Part shown: positions 8,614 through 17,773 of the stretch, piece by piece
How positions within the stretch are numbered: the stretch's first letter is position 1
Layout: each line of letters begins with the position of its first letter
Assembly (NCBI GenBank): GCA_002305165.1
Contig: DBQI01000023.1
Span: 62,001-126,000 of the forward strand
DNA: 64,000 nucleotides
From: Armatimonadetes bacterium UBA1398
GTDB lineage: Bacteria; Armatimonadota; Zipacnadia; UBA1398
Direction: 5' to 3'
Notes under the pieces: generated by a model
Seen by the model: the letters and a program-made list of their open reading frames with translations, nothing else
Database searches by the model: none
What the model was told of the DNA's origin: nothing
Made by a program: the position numbers and the translations under genes

Positions 8614-9557
8614 CGCTTGGGGGCGGGCTGGGGCTCCATGCTCGGGGCGCCCTCCGGTCGTCTCTGCAGGCCCAGCGTCGCCACCTCGTAGACATCCCAT
8701 ACCTGATCCATGGCTCGGTCCAAGGCTGCCGCCGTGACCGGGCCATGGACCCGGGCCCGCCTGTTCAGCGCTCCATCGGCGAGGATCGTTACCGGCGTAT
8801 CACTGGCGCCCAAGGAAGCCAGCAGCCTCTCTCCCTCCGGAGTGGCATCCAGGACGGGAAAGCTGGGCGTGAGCCTTGCCAGCACACCGTCGAGCTCTCC
8901 CGAGGAGCGTGGAGCTCTCACCAGAACGGCAACCACTTCCGAACCTTCGCTACTGAGGACCTCGAGCTGCTGCAGACTGGCGCCTAGGTCCGCATCGTTG
9001 TCTGAGAAGTAGTGCACCAGCACAGGCCGATCACGCTCGGGGCGGTAGTGGACGGTGGCGCCCGTGACCAGGTCTCGGCCCATCGGAGGTGATAGGACGC
9101 CCCAGTCCAGATCCAGGTCGCTGAAGGTGAGGGAGGGAGGATCCACCGCCCCGGCCCAGGCGCCTGTGGTATCTGAGACCCGCCCGGTAGCTGGGTCGTA
9201 GCCCCAGTCGGGCTTGCTGGTCGATGGGTTCGTTGGAAGCTCGGACAGGTAGGGACCGCGATAGCCGCGAGGACCGGTGGGCGCGATGAGGTCTTCCAGG
9301 TTCTCAGGATAGACCCCCACATGCCTATGGTACTGAGCCAGAGCGGCCGCTAGCCCCTCAGCGCGGACGGCGTAGCGGTCATCGCTGGCGCGCGCTCGAA
9401 GCTTCGCGTACTCCTCCGGAACTGCCTGGGCGAGCCAGAACACAACCAGCCCGATGAGCAGCAGGAGAGCAACCAACCACACCCAGACTCGGAGACGGCC
9501 CAGATGGTCCCGGTCGCCCGTTCGATCGCTGGCGTCCCCAGATGCGGTCAGTAGCAC
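8610..9557 (-). CDS. Membrane-anchored fusion of pseudopilin GspG-like and thioredoxin-fold domains
   Basis: A 315-residue protein. One membrane helix spans residues about 24-46. Residues about 63-125 match the globular part of type II secretion major pseudopilins: LAAALAQYHRHVGVYPENLEDL, then RGPYLSELPTNP and WGYDPATG. The prepilin cleavage leader is absent, so this is not a normal pseudopilin. Residues about 170-295 look like a thioredoxin fold (DRPVLVHYFSDNDAD, a cis-Pro-like SDTPVTILADG turn), but there is no CxxC and no Cys at all in that half. The role is unknown; it might be a sensor or assembly factor at the outside face of the membrane. It is the last of three minus-strand genes; only two bases separate it from the UbiB-family gene. 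Domain calls are by eye. Confidence 0.55.
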   Translation of the reverse strand: MLLTASGDASDRTGDRDHLGRLRVWVWLVALLLLIGLVVFWLAQAVPEEYAKLRARASDDRYAVRAEGLAAALAQYHRHVGVYPENLEDLIAPTGPRGYRGPYLSELPTNPSTSKPDWGYDPATGRVSDTTGAWAGAVDPPSLTFSDLDLDWGVLSPPMGRDLVTGATVHYRPERDRPVLVHYFSDNDADLGASLQQLEVLSSEGSEVVAVLVRAPRSSGELDGVLARLTPSFPVLDATPEGERLLASLGASDTPVTILADGALNRRARVHGPVTAAALDRAMDQVWDVYEVATLGLQRRPEGAPSMEPQPAPKR

Positions 9558-9559
9558 GG

Positions 9560-11212
9560 CTACCTCAGCCTTCCGGACGCGTGGATGCCCCAGAGCAATC
9601 CGCCGGCGAGGACCGCGCTGACTGCCCAGGAGACGATAGCCATAAGCGGAAGCCCGCTATCGGCCCGGTTCACCTCAGCCGCGGTGAGGATGGACGAGCC
9701 GATGATGCTGGCGCCGACCATGAGGCTGTAGGCGATGCGGTTCGCCATCTTCCCGAGCTGGGCTTGGTGTTCATCGAGCCCACGGTGCTGGATCCGCATA
9801 GTGAGGTCACCGTGAGCCGCATCGCTCATGATCTGGTTGATGCCCCGGGGAACGGTGAGACCGACATCGAGCAACTCCCTGACAGAGGCCAGGGCTCGGG
9901 CGAGGGTCTCCTTGCTGAGCGCCTCCTCGATGACGCTCGGAACGATCATGCGGTTCACCACGTCGAGGACCTCAAAGTCGGGGTCCAGCCGCCGGCATAC
10001 CCCCTCGAACTGCACGCAGGCCTTGACCACGATGCCCATATCGGCCGACAGGCTAAGGCCGTGCCTCACCACAAGGTCCATCGCGGCGCGCATGACTTGG
10101 CCGATGCGCCCCGTGTCGGGGATGGGCTGGCGGTAGGCCCGGAGCATAACGTCTACGCTTCGGATGAACTGGCGCCTATCAACCTCACCCGACCCTATGG
10201 TGAGGTCGAGCAATGCGTCCGCGTAGGTCAGCGCGTCCCCACGCTGCATCGCCAGCAACATGCGCAGCAGAAGCTGCCGCGATTGCTCATCGAGACAGGT
10301 GACGTTCCCGAAGTCCATGAAGCCGATGACTCCCCGGTCCTCCACGGTGAGGTTCCCCGGGTGTGGGTCGCCGTGGAAGGTCCCTTTGAGGAAGATCTGG
10401 CGGATCATCGTCTCCGCGAGGCGGCGGGCCGCGAGGACACCATCCACATCGGACTTGGCCAGCGCTATCCGATCAGAAAGCCGAACGCCTTCCAGCATCT
10501 CCATGACGAGCACGCGCCGAGTCGTCACATCCCACTCTATGCTGGGGATCTTGACATGGGGGTTATCACCAATGGCAGCCCGCAAGCTCTCGGTGTTGCG
10601 GGCTTCAGCCAGGTAGTCGAGTTCACGGCGCACGAAGTCACCCAGGTCCTGGACCACCTGCGCGACGCGGTACCGCCTAGCTGCTGGGATCGTCTGCTCC
10701 AGGCGTCGGGCCAAGGAGGTGATGATGTCGAGGTCGGTCTCAACGGTGTGTTCGACTCCAGGGCGGCGTACCTTGACGGCGACTCGCCGGCCCTGGTAGA
10801 CGGCGGCGTGAACCTGCCCGATGGAGGCGGCAGCCATGCACTTCGGATCGAACTCATCGAAGACGTCCTCTAGCGGTTGACCTATGGAGTCCTCGATCAC
10901 CTCTCGGATGACTTGGAAGGGCAGGGGAGGGGCGTCGTCCTGCAGCTTCTCAAGCTCGCGGATATACGCCTCGGGGAGCAGATCGGGCCGGGTGCTAAGG
11001 ATCTGGCCCACCTTGACATACGTGGTGCCCAGGTCGGTGAGGATACCCCGGACGGCGGCAGGAGGCAGCAGCTCCTCGGTCTGTTCAGGGGAGACCTTCT
11101 TAGTGCGGGTGAACCGCTCGAGCCCGAGGTAGGCCAGTGCGTGCTGCCAGCCATATCGCGCCAGCACGGCCCCGATCTCGGCATACCGGTGAACGTGGCT
11201 CGCCAGCCTCAT
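9560..11212 (-). CDS. UbiB/ABC1/ADCK-family protein kinase-like ATPase
   Basis: A 550-residue member of the UbiB atypical kinase family. It has the family's own KxGQ motif (YVKVGQILSTRPDLLP, near residue 67), the Ala-rich nucleotide loop (MAAASIGQVHAA), the VAVKVRRPG lysine, the catalytic FHGDPHPGNL loop and the DFG metal site (MDFGNV). The C-terminus has two membrane helices (about residues 490-545), as in bacterial UbiB. UbiB supports isoprenoid quinone synthesis or lipid handling. No quinone biosynthesis gene is visible here, so the partner pathway is not established. The upstream neighbour is a membrane-bound propeller protein 15 bases away, the downstream one the pseudopilin/thioredoxin fusion. 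Family assignment is very safe. Confidence 0.95.
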   Translation of the reverse strand: MRLASHVHRYAEIGAVLARYGWQHALAYLGLERFTRTKKVSPEQTEELLPPAAVRGILTDLGTTYVKVGQILSTRPDLLPEAYIRELEKLQDDAPPLPFQVIREVIEDSIGQPLEDVFDEFDPKCMAAASIGQVHAAVYQGRRVAVKVRRPGVEHTVETDLDIITSLARRLEQTIPAARRYRVAQVVQDLGDFVRRELDYLAEARNTESLRAAIGDNPHVKIPSIEWDVTTRRVLVMEMLEGVRLSDRIALAKSDVDGVLAARRLAETMIRQIFLKGTFHGDPHPGNLTVEDRGVIGFMDFGNVTCLDEQSRQLLLRMLLAMQRGDALTYADALLDLTIGSGEVDRRQFIRSVDVMLRAYRQPIPDTGRIGQVMRAAMDLVVRHGLSLSADMGIVVKACVQFEGVCRRLDPDFEVLDVVNRMIVPSVIEEALSKETLARALASVRELLDVGLTVPRGINQIMSDAAHGDLTMRIQHRGLDEHQAQLGKMANRIAYSLMVGASIIGSSILTAAEVNRADSGLPLMAIVSWAVSAVLAGGLLWGIHASGRLR

Positions 11213-11227
11213 GGCGCATATCCTCCG

Positions 11228-12388
11228 TCAAGGCCGATCCTCATCTGAGCCCTCAGTCCCGAGCAGAGAGTAGGCACGCACCCTACCCGCCGCATCACAC
11301 ACATAGAGGATACCTGACGAGCTAACCGCGGGGCGAGATGCTATGCGCGCGCCACCCACGCGCTCCTCAGCAAGGGCACTCCCCTCCAGGTCGCAGGCAT
11401 GAAGCACACCATCGTCCGAAGCCCAGTACACGACGCCCGCCGCATGCTCTGGCCGCGCGCGAACGGCCCCGCCTGCGGCCAGCTCGCGCATGGGCCCCGG
11501 AGGCCGCGATCGGAAGACCTGGAGGCTTCCATCGTTGCCGCCAACGTAGACGCGACCCGCCTGTTCGAGGAAGCCACCGCGGACGGGCTGGGGCAACCGG
11601 GCGACATGCTCGACAGCCAGTGTCTCGATCTCCACGACATAGACGTCTCCGAGGTCATTCCCCACCCAGACGTTCCCGCTTATGGTCACTGCGGGGCCCG
11701 AGCAGATGGGGCCGGGGACGTCCGCAAACTGGTGGTCGCCTGTGGCTGGATCCAGGAGGTACAGGCCTCCGGCCAAGGGGCAGAAGATGACCCGGTCCTC
11801 GTAGACGCATGGATCCCCCGCGATCGGACTACCGGCCGGGAAGGGCTCTGACGCAGGCTCCAAGGTGCCAACACGGAAGGTCCACACGTAACCATCGTCC
11901 GAACCGACCACCACGCGGTCGCCTACCACTACAGGGCTAGCGCGCACGGGGCCATTGGTCCGCGCGGAGGCGACCGTATCTCCCGTGTGAGGGTCCACGG
12001 CGTATATGCAATGGTCATCGGAGCCGAAGTAGATAAGCCCATCGTGCTCGACGAGGCCACCACCGATGCCCAGGACGGCCGGGGCGCGGCGGTACAGGCG
12101 TTGGCCCGATGCCGCATCGAGCCCCCACAGGGTGCCGTCCATGCTGCCTATGATCAGCATGTCGCCGATGACCAGGGGGTCCGCTTCGACTCCAGCGTGG
12201 AGACGTACGCCCCAGCGGAGGGGGATGGACGCAAGCAATGGATGCTTGGCGATCCATATCCCCAAGGCGATCATCGTGAGAACGCCGGTTACCATGAGGC
12301 CGATGGCGAAAGCACGGGGGCTTGGCAGCCATCTCCGCGGCGGGCGAGGCGGACGTGCCAGAGCTGTTGGATCGAATTCGACGACCAT
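11228..12388 (-). CDS. Membrane-anchored PQQ-like beta-propeller protein
   Basis: A 386-residue protein with one membrane helix at about residues 25-46, followed by repeated propeller strands of the PQQ/quinoprotein type. Repeats are seen in TLWGLDAASGQRLYR, CIYAVDPHTGDTV, YVWTFRVGTLEP, GLYLLDPATGDHQ, DVYVVEIETLA, SLQVFRSRPP and GVLHACDLEG: about seven blades. BamB of the outer-membrane assembly complex has this fold, as do many quinoprotein-like scaffolds, but a lipobox is absent here, so the BamB role is not supported. It leads the three-gene operon with the UbiB-like kinase and the pseudopilin/thioredoxin fusion. The start is 26 bases from the start of the divergent lipid kinase, so promoters must overlap coding ends. 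Confidence 0.85.
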   Translation of the reverse strand: MVVEFDPTALARPPRPPRRWLPSPRAFAIGLMVTGVLTMIALGIWIAKHPLLASIPLRWGVRLHAGVEADPLVIGDMLIIGSMDGTLWGLDAASGQRLYRRAPAVLGIGGGLVEHDGLIYFGSDDHCIYAVDPHTGDTVASARTNGPVRASPVVVGDRVVVGSDDGYVWTFRVGTLEPASEPFPAGSPIAGDPCVYEDRVIFCPLAGGLYLLDPATGDHQFADVPGPICSGPAVTISGNVWVGNDLGDVYVVEIETLAVEHVARLPQPVRGGFLEQAGRVYVGGNDGSLQVFRSRPPGPMRELAAGGAVRARPEHAAGVVYWASDDGVLHACDLEGSALAEERVGGARIASRPAVSSSGILYVCDAAGRVRAYSLLGTEGSDEDRP

Positions 12389-12414
12389 GGCGGCCTATTT
12401 CGGAGCAGGTGGCC

Positions 12415-13395
12415 ATGGGCCCTTTGATAGACCATGCGAGCATCGCGACAAGGGAGCAGGCTTCAGTGGACGGCGCACAGGGCAGGGCGGCTGTGATCGT
12501 GAACCCGCAGGCCGGGCGGGGCGGGGCAGAGGAGTTCGCCAGGCGCGCGGCGCAGGTGCTCGCGGGTCGGGGCATGGCAGTCGAGGTCCTCTGCACCACC
12601 GCCCCTGGGCATGCCGTCACTATCGCTCGCGAGTTGGCAGCCCAGACGGACCTCGTCGTCGCCGTGGGTGGCGACGGCACGGCGAGCGAGGTAGCCAATG
12701 GCCTGATGGACCACCAGGACCGGCCCGTGATGGGTATCGTGCCTGCTGGCTCGGCCTGCGACCTGGCACTGAACCTGGGCGTAGGGAGCGCCGAGGAGGG
12801 GCTGGCCGTCCTTTCCAACCCCTCGACACGCCCCATGGACGTCGGCCGAGTAGACCTTATAGGGCCCTCTGGACCGACCAGCCGCTACTTCGTGCTGACG
12901 ACCGGCACGGGGTACTCGCCGTGGGTCATTCGCTGCGCAACTCCGAGGCTGAAGCGGGTGTTCGGCTCCCGGAGCTACATGATCTCAGGTGTCCTGGGCG
13001 CGATGAGGCACCGCCCGCCTCGCATGCGATGGAGCGCTGACGGTGAAGAGGGAGAGGGCAGAGTCTTCAACATAGTGGTCGCCAACGGGGAGATGGAGGC
13101 AGGCGGGGCACGGATGTCGCCGGGCGCATCCCTCTTTGACGGCAGGTTGTGGGTAGGGATCTGGCATGGGAGCAGTTCCCTCGCCGGCCTGTGGCGCATG
13201 CGGCTCATCTACTCCGGCACACATGTGGGGCACCCGTTCATCACCTACAGGTCGGCCCAGTCGGTGTCATTAGAGAGCTACCCGCCCGTCGGCGTCCAGG
13301 TCGATGGCGAAGTGCCAGGAACGACGCCGGCGCGCTTCACGATCGTCCCCGGCGCGCTTCGCGTGATCGTGGGGCCGGGGATGGCTCAGGGGTAG
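12415..13395 (+). CDS. Diacylglycerol/sphingosine kinase-family lipid kinase (YegS/DagK-like)
   Basis: A kinase-fold enzyme that would phosphorylate a lipid alcohol with ATP at the membrane. The N-terminal domain shows VIVNPQAGRGG, then the signature VAVGGDGTASEVANGL. The next motif, usually PxGTxNDFA, reads PAGSACDLALNLG; the Asn-Asp pair is changed to Cys-Asp. The C-terminal beta domain has VANGEMEAGGARMSPGASLFDGRL and the final QVDGE motif. The open frame extends back to 12322, which would overlap the divergent propeller gene; the ATG at 12415 avoids this and is preceded by GGAGCAGGTGG, so it was chosen (326 residues). It ends ten bases inside the convergent MobA-like gene. Confidence 0.9.
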   Translation: MGPLIDHASIATREQASVDGAQGRAAVIVNPQAGRGGAEEFARRAAQVLAGRGMAVEVLCTTAPGHAVTIARELAAQTDLVVAVGGDGTASEVANGLMDHQDRPVMGIVPAGSACDLALNLGVGSAEEGLAVLSNPSTRPMDVGRVDLIGPSGPTSRYFVLTTGTGYSPWVIRCATPRLKRVFGSRSYMISGVLGAMRHRPPRMRWSADGEEGEGRVFNIVVANGEMEAGGARMSPGASLFDGRLWVGIWHGSSSLAGLWRMRLIYSGTHVGHPFITYRSAQSVSLESYPPVGVQVDGEVPGTTPARFTIVPGALRVIVGPGMAQG

Positions 13396-14162
13396 TTTGC
13401 CAGGAAACGATGCGCATCGAGCAGGTGGTCGGGCTTATCCACATCGAAGGCGATGGCCGCATCAGGCGACTCTACACCCACACAGGCGCAACCCAGAAGA
13501 CGCCCCACGCGTGCCTCAACGTCTCCCAGCGTGAGGCGACGCGTCGCGAACTTGACGGCGGCGGACAGACCGATGAGTCGCGCCATGCGCCATGGCTTCT
13601 TGCGCGCCGAGAAGGCGCGCTCGAAAAGGTCGCGGCGCCCCTGGAGGACGGATGTGCGGGCCAGATGGAGGGAGCCGAACACGATCCGGCCTCCTCGAAG
13701 CGGAAGCGCCAGGTAGGGGGAGCCTGGGAACTCCGCCTCGTAACGCTCCGCGGCGACGTAGCTAAAGCATAGGTCCGCCTCCGCGGGACATCGTTCGAGG
13801 AACTGCTCTCCCACATCCGCCGAGATGAAAGGCGTATCGCATCCGGCCAGGAGCACCCACGGTGGAAGGTCCAAGGCCTCGAGGCAGGCCTGTAGGTTCG
13901 CGGGCCCTGAACCGTGGTCCTCAACTGCCCGGTCCGCTAGGACGCCAATCTCCCTGAGAACAGGGGGAGGGGCCGCCAGCGCTATGCGATTCACGCGCGG
14001 CCACTGTCGCAGGTTGCGGATGGCCCGCTGGCTCAGGTATTCGTTGCCGAGTCTCGCAAGGGGCTTGTACTCGGTCCCCATGCCACGGACACGATCGGGA
14101 CGTACCCGGCCGCCGGCAGGCATGGCAACGTCGAGCCTGCCGGCGGCCCAGGTTGAAGTCAT
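13386..14162 (-). CDS. MobA-like nucleotidyltransferase
   Basis: A 258-residue nucleotidyltransferase of the MobA/GlmU/IspD fold. The N-terminal loop PAGGRVRPDRVRGMGTEYKPLA is a loose form of the LAGG-x-S-x-R-M-G-x-x-K motif, with the Lys kept. WVLLAGCDTPFIS is the acidic metal-binding strand (usually LxxDxPF). The family transfers NMP to molybdopterin, sugars or cofactors; which is not clear, and no molybdenum cofactor genes are in the window. Its ATG overlaps the stop of the DUF4340 gene by four bases, making it the last gene of the Gld-type exporter operon. That location hints at a job in making or modifying the exported molecule, but this is inference. Confidence 0.75.
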   Translation of the reverse strand: MTSTWAAGRLDVAMPAGGRVRPDRVRGMGTEYKPLARLGNEYLSQRAIRNLRQWPRVNRIALAAPPPVLREIGVLADRAVEDHGSGPANLQACLEALDLPPWVLLAGCDTPFISADVGEQFLERCPAEADLCFSYVAAERYEAEFPGSPYLALPLRGGRIVFGSLHLARTSVLQGRRDLFERAFSARKKPWRMARLIGLSAAVKFATRRLTLGDVEARVGRLLGCACVGVESPDAAIAFDVDKPDHLLDAHRFLANYP

Positions 14163-15967
14163 GGCGTCGACTCGGTGGACGGTACAACCTCCGACTCCAC
14201 GTCTGGCGCGGCTTCTGACTCCGTGGTCTCGGACTCGACGGGCTCCTCGGCAGGTAGCGCCGCGATGTCCGAGAGCACATCCGGGATGCTCTCCAGCCGG
14301 AAGCTGTCCACCGTAACAACCGCTTGGCTCAGGGATGAGCGGGCGTAGATGGATGCCGGGTCGCCGGGCACGGGGCCACCGAAGGTGATCGTCACAGGGT
14401 CACCGCGCTTGGGAATGATGGTCAACGTGGCGGCGGGGGCGTCCAGTCCGTACTGTTCGAGGTCCGTGGGCGCCTCATCCACGAACTTGCTGGCGGACAG
14501 AACGGCGGCCATATTCACAAGAGCGCTGGCCGCGAAGTCCTCGGTGTCAGTGCCGTCGGCTAGCACCCATCGCTCGGAGTCATCCTCGCTCGGTATAAGC
14601 TCAACCTCTAGCCCCGCGCGGGCTGTGCGGATCCTTGCGAGGTCCGACTTCTCGAAGTCGTGAAGCTGCTTGTTGCGCAGATCATCCAGCGACTTCTGGA
14701 GCGCATCGAAGTCAGTGTCCTTGAGCACCAGGATCTCGGGCCGCCAGGAGGCCATCACATATACGTGCCCCTCCGGCGTGTGGTCGCCGACGGAGATCGT
14801 CTCCGTTGTCTCCGCCTTCGCCTCCTTCCGGCTATCGGGGTCCTTGCGCCGACCGGCGATGACATAGGTCTGGCTCGGCTCGTCTAGCCCGCAGGCCGCC
14901 AGGTCCTCAGTTGTAGGGTGGTCCAGGTGGAAGCTCTCAGCCCGACGGTTCGTCAGGTCGGACACGAACATCCGGCACCCGTTCGGGTCTCCGCGTAGAG
15001 TGCTCGTCGACTCGAGCAGCCATTCAGGATCCTCACCGGCTCGCGTCGGCTCCTGGAAACGCACGGCGAAGCTATCTGAGGCGAGGGGGACATCCATGCC
15101 GGCGGTCGTGTCCTCCCAGGGCTCGGGCACGGCCTCGCTCTCGGAGGAAGCCTCTGCCTCATCATCGGGGGCATCGCTGGACTCCACCGGAGGTCGGAGG
15201 CGGCCAATCTGGACCGTCCGGACCTCGTCCGTGGAGAGCGTGGACAGGCGCTTATCGCGCAGCTCCTGCGGGTCGCGTGTCACATCGGTCACCAGGCTGG
15301 CGGCGACGACGACGGCCTCCTTCGCCCCCTCCAACATGGCGAAGCGCTCCCAGTCGGCGCTTGGATGCTTGCGGCCGACGAGGAGCGTCGTGCTGCGGCC
15401 CTTGGCATCCTCGATGGTGATAGTGAGGGCCGGCCGATCCAGCCCGTAGGTAGCGAGGTCCGGTTCACCCTCGATCCGACGCTCGCACTCGAGGAAGCTC
15501 AGGCGCTTGACGAGGTTGCTGGCGGTGGAGGGGTCGACGCGCAACCCCGCGAGTGGCTCTTCGAACACCCAATGGCTGCCCATGGGGTCGGACGGGTCGT
15601 CCTCGCGGGCCAGCACCAGACGCGTGGGCTCCGGTTCCTCAGCGCCCGCTCCATCGGACTCTGTGCCCTCGCTCTCGGCGGGGCTAGCACCAGCCGGCGG
15701 AGCAGACTCCGCCTCGGCGGGCGCGGATTCGGGGGCCTCGCCCAGCAGTTCGCTATCCTCGCTCGACTCGGACAAGAGGTCGGACGCCACATACTCGGCG
15801 TCCCGCCCCTCATCCCAGACGACGGAGATCCGGACGAGATCCGGCTCTGGTATCGCGACAAGCGTCGAATCCTCGGTCTTCTTCCCGCGTTGGGTCGTGA
15901 GAACGAAGGTGGCCAAAGCCGCCGCGACGAGAACGGTGCCGAGGGCTCGGTAGTGACGAGGTTTCAT
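14159..15967 (-). CDS. DUF4340-domain membrane-anchored protein
   Basis: A 602-residue protein with an N-terminal membrane helix (YRALGTVLVAAALATFVLTT) and the rest outside the cytoplasm. It has three DUF4340-type repeats, each marked by a YGLD/CGLDxP turn: TYGLDRPALTITI near residue 170, ACGLDEPSQTYVI near 360, and QYGLDAPAATLTI near 505. Low-complexity Glu/Ser/Ala/Pro stretches at residues about 65-110 and at the C-terminus are probably flexible linkers. DUF4340 genes are usually found directly after gldG-like genes, exactly as here (six bases after it), and are taken to be extracytoplasmic partners of the ABC exporter. Biochemical role is unknown. Confidence 0.88.
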   Translation of the reverse strand: MKPRHYRALGTVLVAAALATFVLTTQRGKKTEDSTLVAIPEPDLVRISVVWDEGRDAEYVASDLLSESSEDSELLGEAPESAPAEAESAPPAGASPAESEGTESDGAGAEEPEPTRLVLAREDDPSDPMGSHWVFEEPLAGLRVDPSTASNLVKRLSFLECERRIEGEPDLATYGLDRPALTITIEDAKGRSTTLLVGRKHPSADWERFAMLEGAKEAVVVAASLVTDVTRDPQELRDKRLSTLSTDEVRTVQIGRLRPPVESSDAPDDEAEASSESEAVPEPWEDTTAGMDVPLASDSFAVRFQEPTRAGEDPEWLLESTSTLRGDPNGCRMFVSDLTNRRAESFHLDHPTTEDLAACGLDEPSQTYVIAGRRKDPDSRKEAKAETTETISVGDHTPEGHVYVMASWRPEILVLKDTDFDALQKSLDDLRNKQLHDFEKSDLARIRTARAGLEVELIPSEDDSERWVLADGTDTEDFAASALVNMAAVLSASKFVDEAPTDLEQYGLDAPAATLTIIPKRGDPVTITFGGPVPGDPASIYARSSLSQAVVTVDSFRLESIPDVLSDIAALPAEEPVESETTESEAAPDVESEVVPSTESTP

Positions 15968-15973
15968 GGCCCG

Positions 15974-17767
15974 CTACGCCCTCCTCACGAACCAGATGGA
16001 TACGCCGATCACGAGCGGCACCAGGGCGCTGAGCAGGCAAACGAGGCGGTTCCAGGACCGCTGCGACTTGGTCAACGTGATTGGCTGCGAGGTGTCCGTC
16101 TTGGGCGTGATCGTGATCAGGTCCTCCGACTCCGCCAACCAGTGGACGCAGTTGAGGACGAAGGCCCGTGAGGGTGATCGCTGGTAGACCCCTAGGGCAA
16201 CCCTGATATCGCCGTTGGCCGCGAGCATCTCGTCACCGATGACGACGACCTTGGCGGTTGTCATCAGCTCTGCCTCGTCATCCATCCCGATCGTGCTCCC
16301 GATCTCCCTGGATGCGCAGACGGCCAGCGTCAGGGGCCCGGGGGTGTCACTGGCTTCCTTAGTGGCGCTCGTGAACTCCCTCGACGTCTTGCTATAGGCC
16401 AGGTTGTGAGTGCGGAGCAGCACGATGGGCTGCCCGGGTGGCGGTGGCTGCCCTGGCATCTCGGGAGCCTGTGAATCCACGCGGAGCGAGCAGGTGACCA
16501 GGGGGTCCAGAGGGACACTGGCCGACCGCGTGCGGAAGGGCTCCGTGATGGAGTGTTCACCGATGCCCGACCCACTCGCGACGGGTATGTAGCTGAACGC
16601 CGATGAGGAGTCCGGATCGAGCACGACATCGGCCCTGACTGTGATGCCCCAATCCGCGAGGATCGTGGCGAAGTCGGGCGCGTCGCCCTCCTCGTCGAGC
16701 AGACGGTTCGGGGCGAGGAGCAGGAGCTTGCCTCCGGCGTTCACCCAGTCCGCGATGGCCTTCTGATGCTCCTCGGGGAAGGGCTGGTTGCCGCCGGCGA
16801 TGACCAGGACGTGAGCATCGGCGGGTATCTGGCCCTGTTCGGTCATCAGGTTCAGCGAGGCAACCTCATAGAGGTCGTCCTCGAGCAACTTCTTGAAGGT
16901 GGATAGGCCTGTCTCCCCCGTCTCCGATATGGAGTACTGGCCGTAGCCCTCGATGAAGTAGATCATGGGCTTACTCTCACGGGTGACGCCCATGATCGCG
17001 CTCGTGACCTTCTGCTCATTGGTCGCATCGTAGAGCTGGAGGGTCTGGCTCTGGCCACCCTCATCCAGCGACTTCACAACTACAACATCCACGGTCTTCC
17101 GGATCCCCAGCTCGTTCATCCGGTCGAAATGGCGATCCGGATTCAAGTGCTCCACCCGCACCCGGCCGCGGCCCGCGGACTCGTAGAGGCTGATGAGGTC
17201 TTTGGCTCGCTGGACCTCCTGAGCGAGTTCGGGCCGGGCGCTGGCACGCAGAGCCGTGACGATCTCCACCTGACCGCTGAGACCGTCGAGCACCGCCACG
17301 CTCTTGTCCGAAAGGCTGTAGAGGCGGTCCTTCGTGGCGTCGATGCGGTGGGAATACCGCTGCCCCATATAGACCCCGAAGATCACGATGGCCCATACGG
17401 CCACCGTGAAGGCGAGGCTGAGAAGGCCCTCCTGGGTCGCCCGAGTTCGGAACCAGCGGATCAGGTCGCGGTAGCCCATCACCATCGCCGCGAGGAAGCA
17501 TACCCCCGCCGCGCCCGCGACGACGCGCACCCAGAGGACACGCGCCGAACCGGCGAGCATGATGTTCACTCCAAGGGCGCCCATGAGCAGCAGCACCCCG
17601 AGGATCATGAGTCCATTGGAGATCCAGAGAAGCCGGCGACCGGAGTCGGAGCGTGGCTCGTGTCCGCTGTGCCGCCTCGACTCGGACGCCTCGTCAGGCT
17701 CAGAACGCCGCTGCGCCCCCTTTGCGCGCATCTCCTGGATGTCCTTGTCCTTGCTCTTGTCAGGCAT
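15974..17767 (-). CDS. GldG-like ABC exporter auxiliary protein
   Basis: A 597-residue membrane protein. The N-terminal 50 residues are charged, followed by helices at about residues 47-68, 75-97 and 117-135. A large external domain of the ABC_transp_aux/GldG type follows: SHRIDATKDRLYSLSDKSVAVLDGL, then YESAGRGRVRVEHLNPD, with YFIEGYGQYSISET and LVIAGGNQPFPEEH. It ends in a C-terminal helix (LVCLLSALVPLVIGVSIWFV). In Bacteroidota GldF-GldG belong to the gliding machinery; outside that group the same set is common in non-gliding bacteria with unknown cargo. Gene spacing (6 bases on each side) supports a complex with the permease and ATPase. Confidence 0.9.
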   Translation of the reverse strand: MPDKSKDKDIQEMRAKGAQRRSEPDEASESRRHSGHEPRSDSGRRLLWISNGLMILGVLLLMGALGVNIMLAGSARVLWVRVVAGAAGVCFLAAMVMGYRDLIRWFRTRATQEGLLSLAFTVAVWAIVIFGVYMGQRYSHRIDATKDRLYSLSDKSVAVLDGLSGQVEIVTALRASARPELAQEVQRAKDLISLYESAGRGRVRVEHLNPDRHFDRMNELGIRKTVDVVVVKSLDEGGQSQTLQLYDATNEQKVTSAIMGVTRESKPMIYFIEGYGQYSISETGETGLSTFKKLLEDDLYEVASLNLMTEQGQIPADAHVLVIAGGNQPFPEEHQKAIADWVNAGGKLLLLAPNRLLDEEGDAPDFATILADWGITVRADVVLDPDSSSAFSYIPVASGSGIGEHSITEPFRTRSASVPLDPLVTCSLRVDSQAPEMPGQPPPPGQPIVLLRTHNLAYSKTSREFTSATKEASDTPGPLTLAVCASREIGSTIGMDDEAELMTTAKVVVIGDEMLAANGDIRVALGVYQRSPSRAFVLNCVHWLAESEDLITITPKTDTSQPITLTKSQRSWNRLVCLLSALVPLVIGVSIWFVRRA

Positions 17768-17773
17768 CCTCGT

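Noticed and set aside
9542..10873. 443-codon plus-strand frame opposite the UbiB-like gene
   Set aside because: UbiB motifs on the other strand are unmistakable; this frame has no recognisable domain.
12322..12414. Upstream start of the lipid kinase overlapping the divergent propeller gene
   Set aside because: Would overlap the propeller start; ATG 12415 is better placed.
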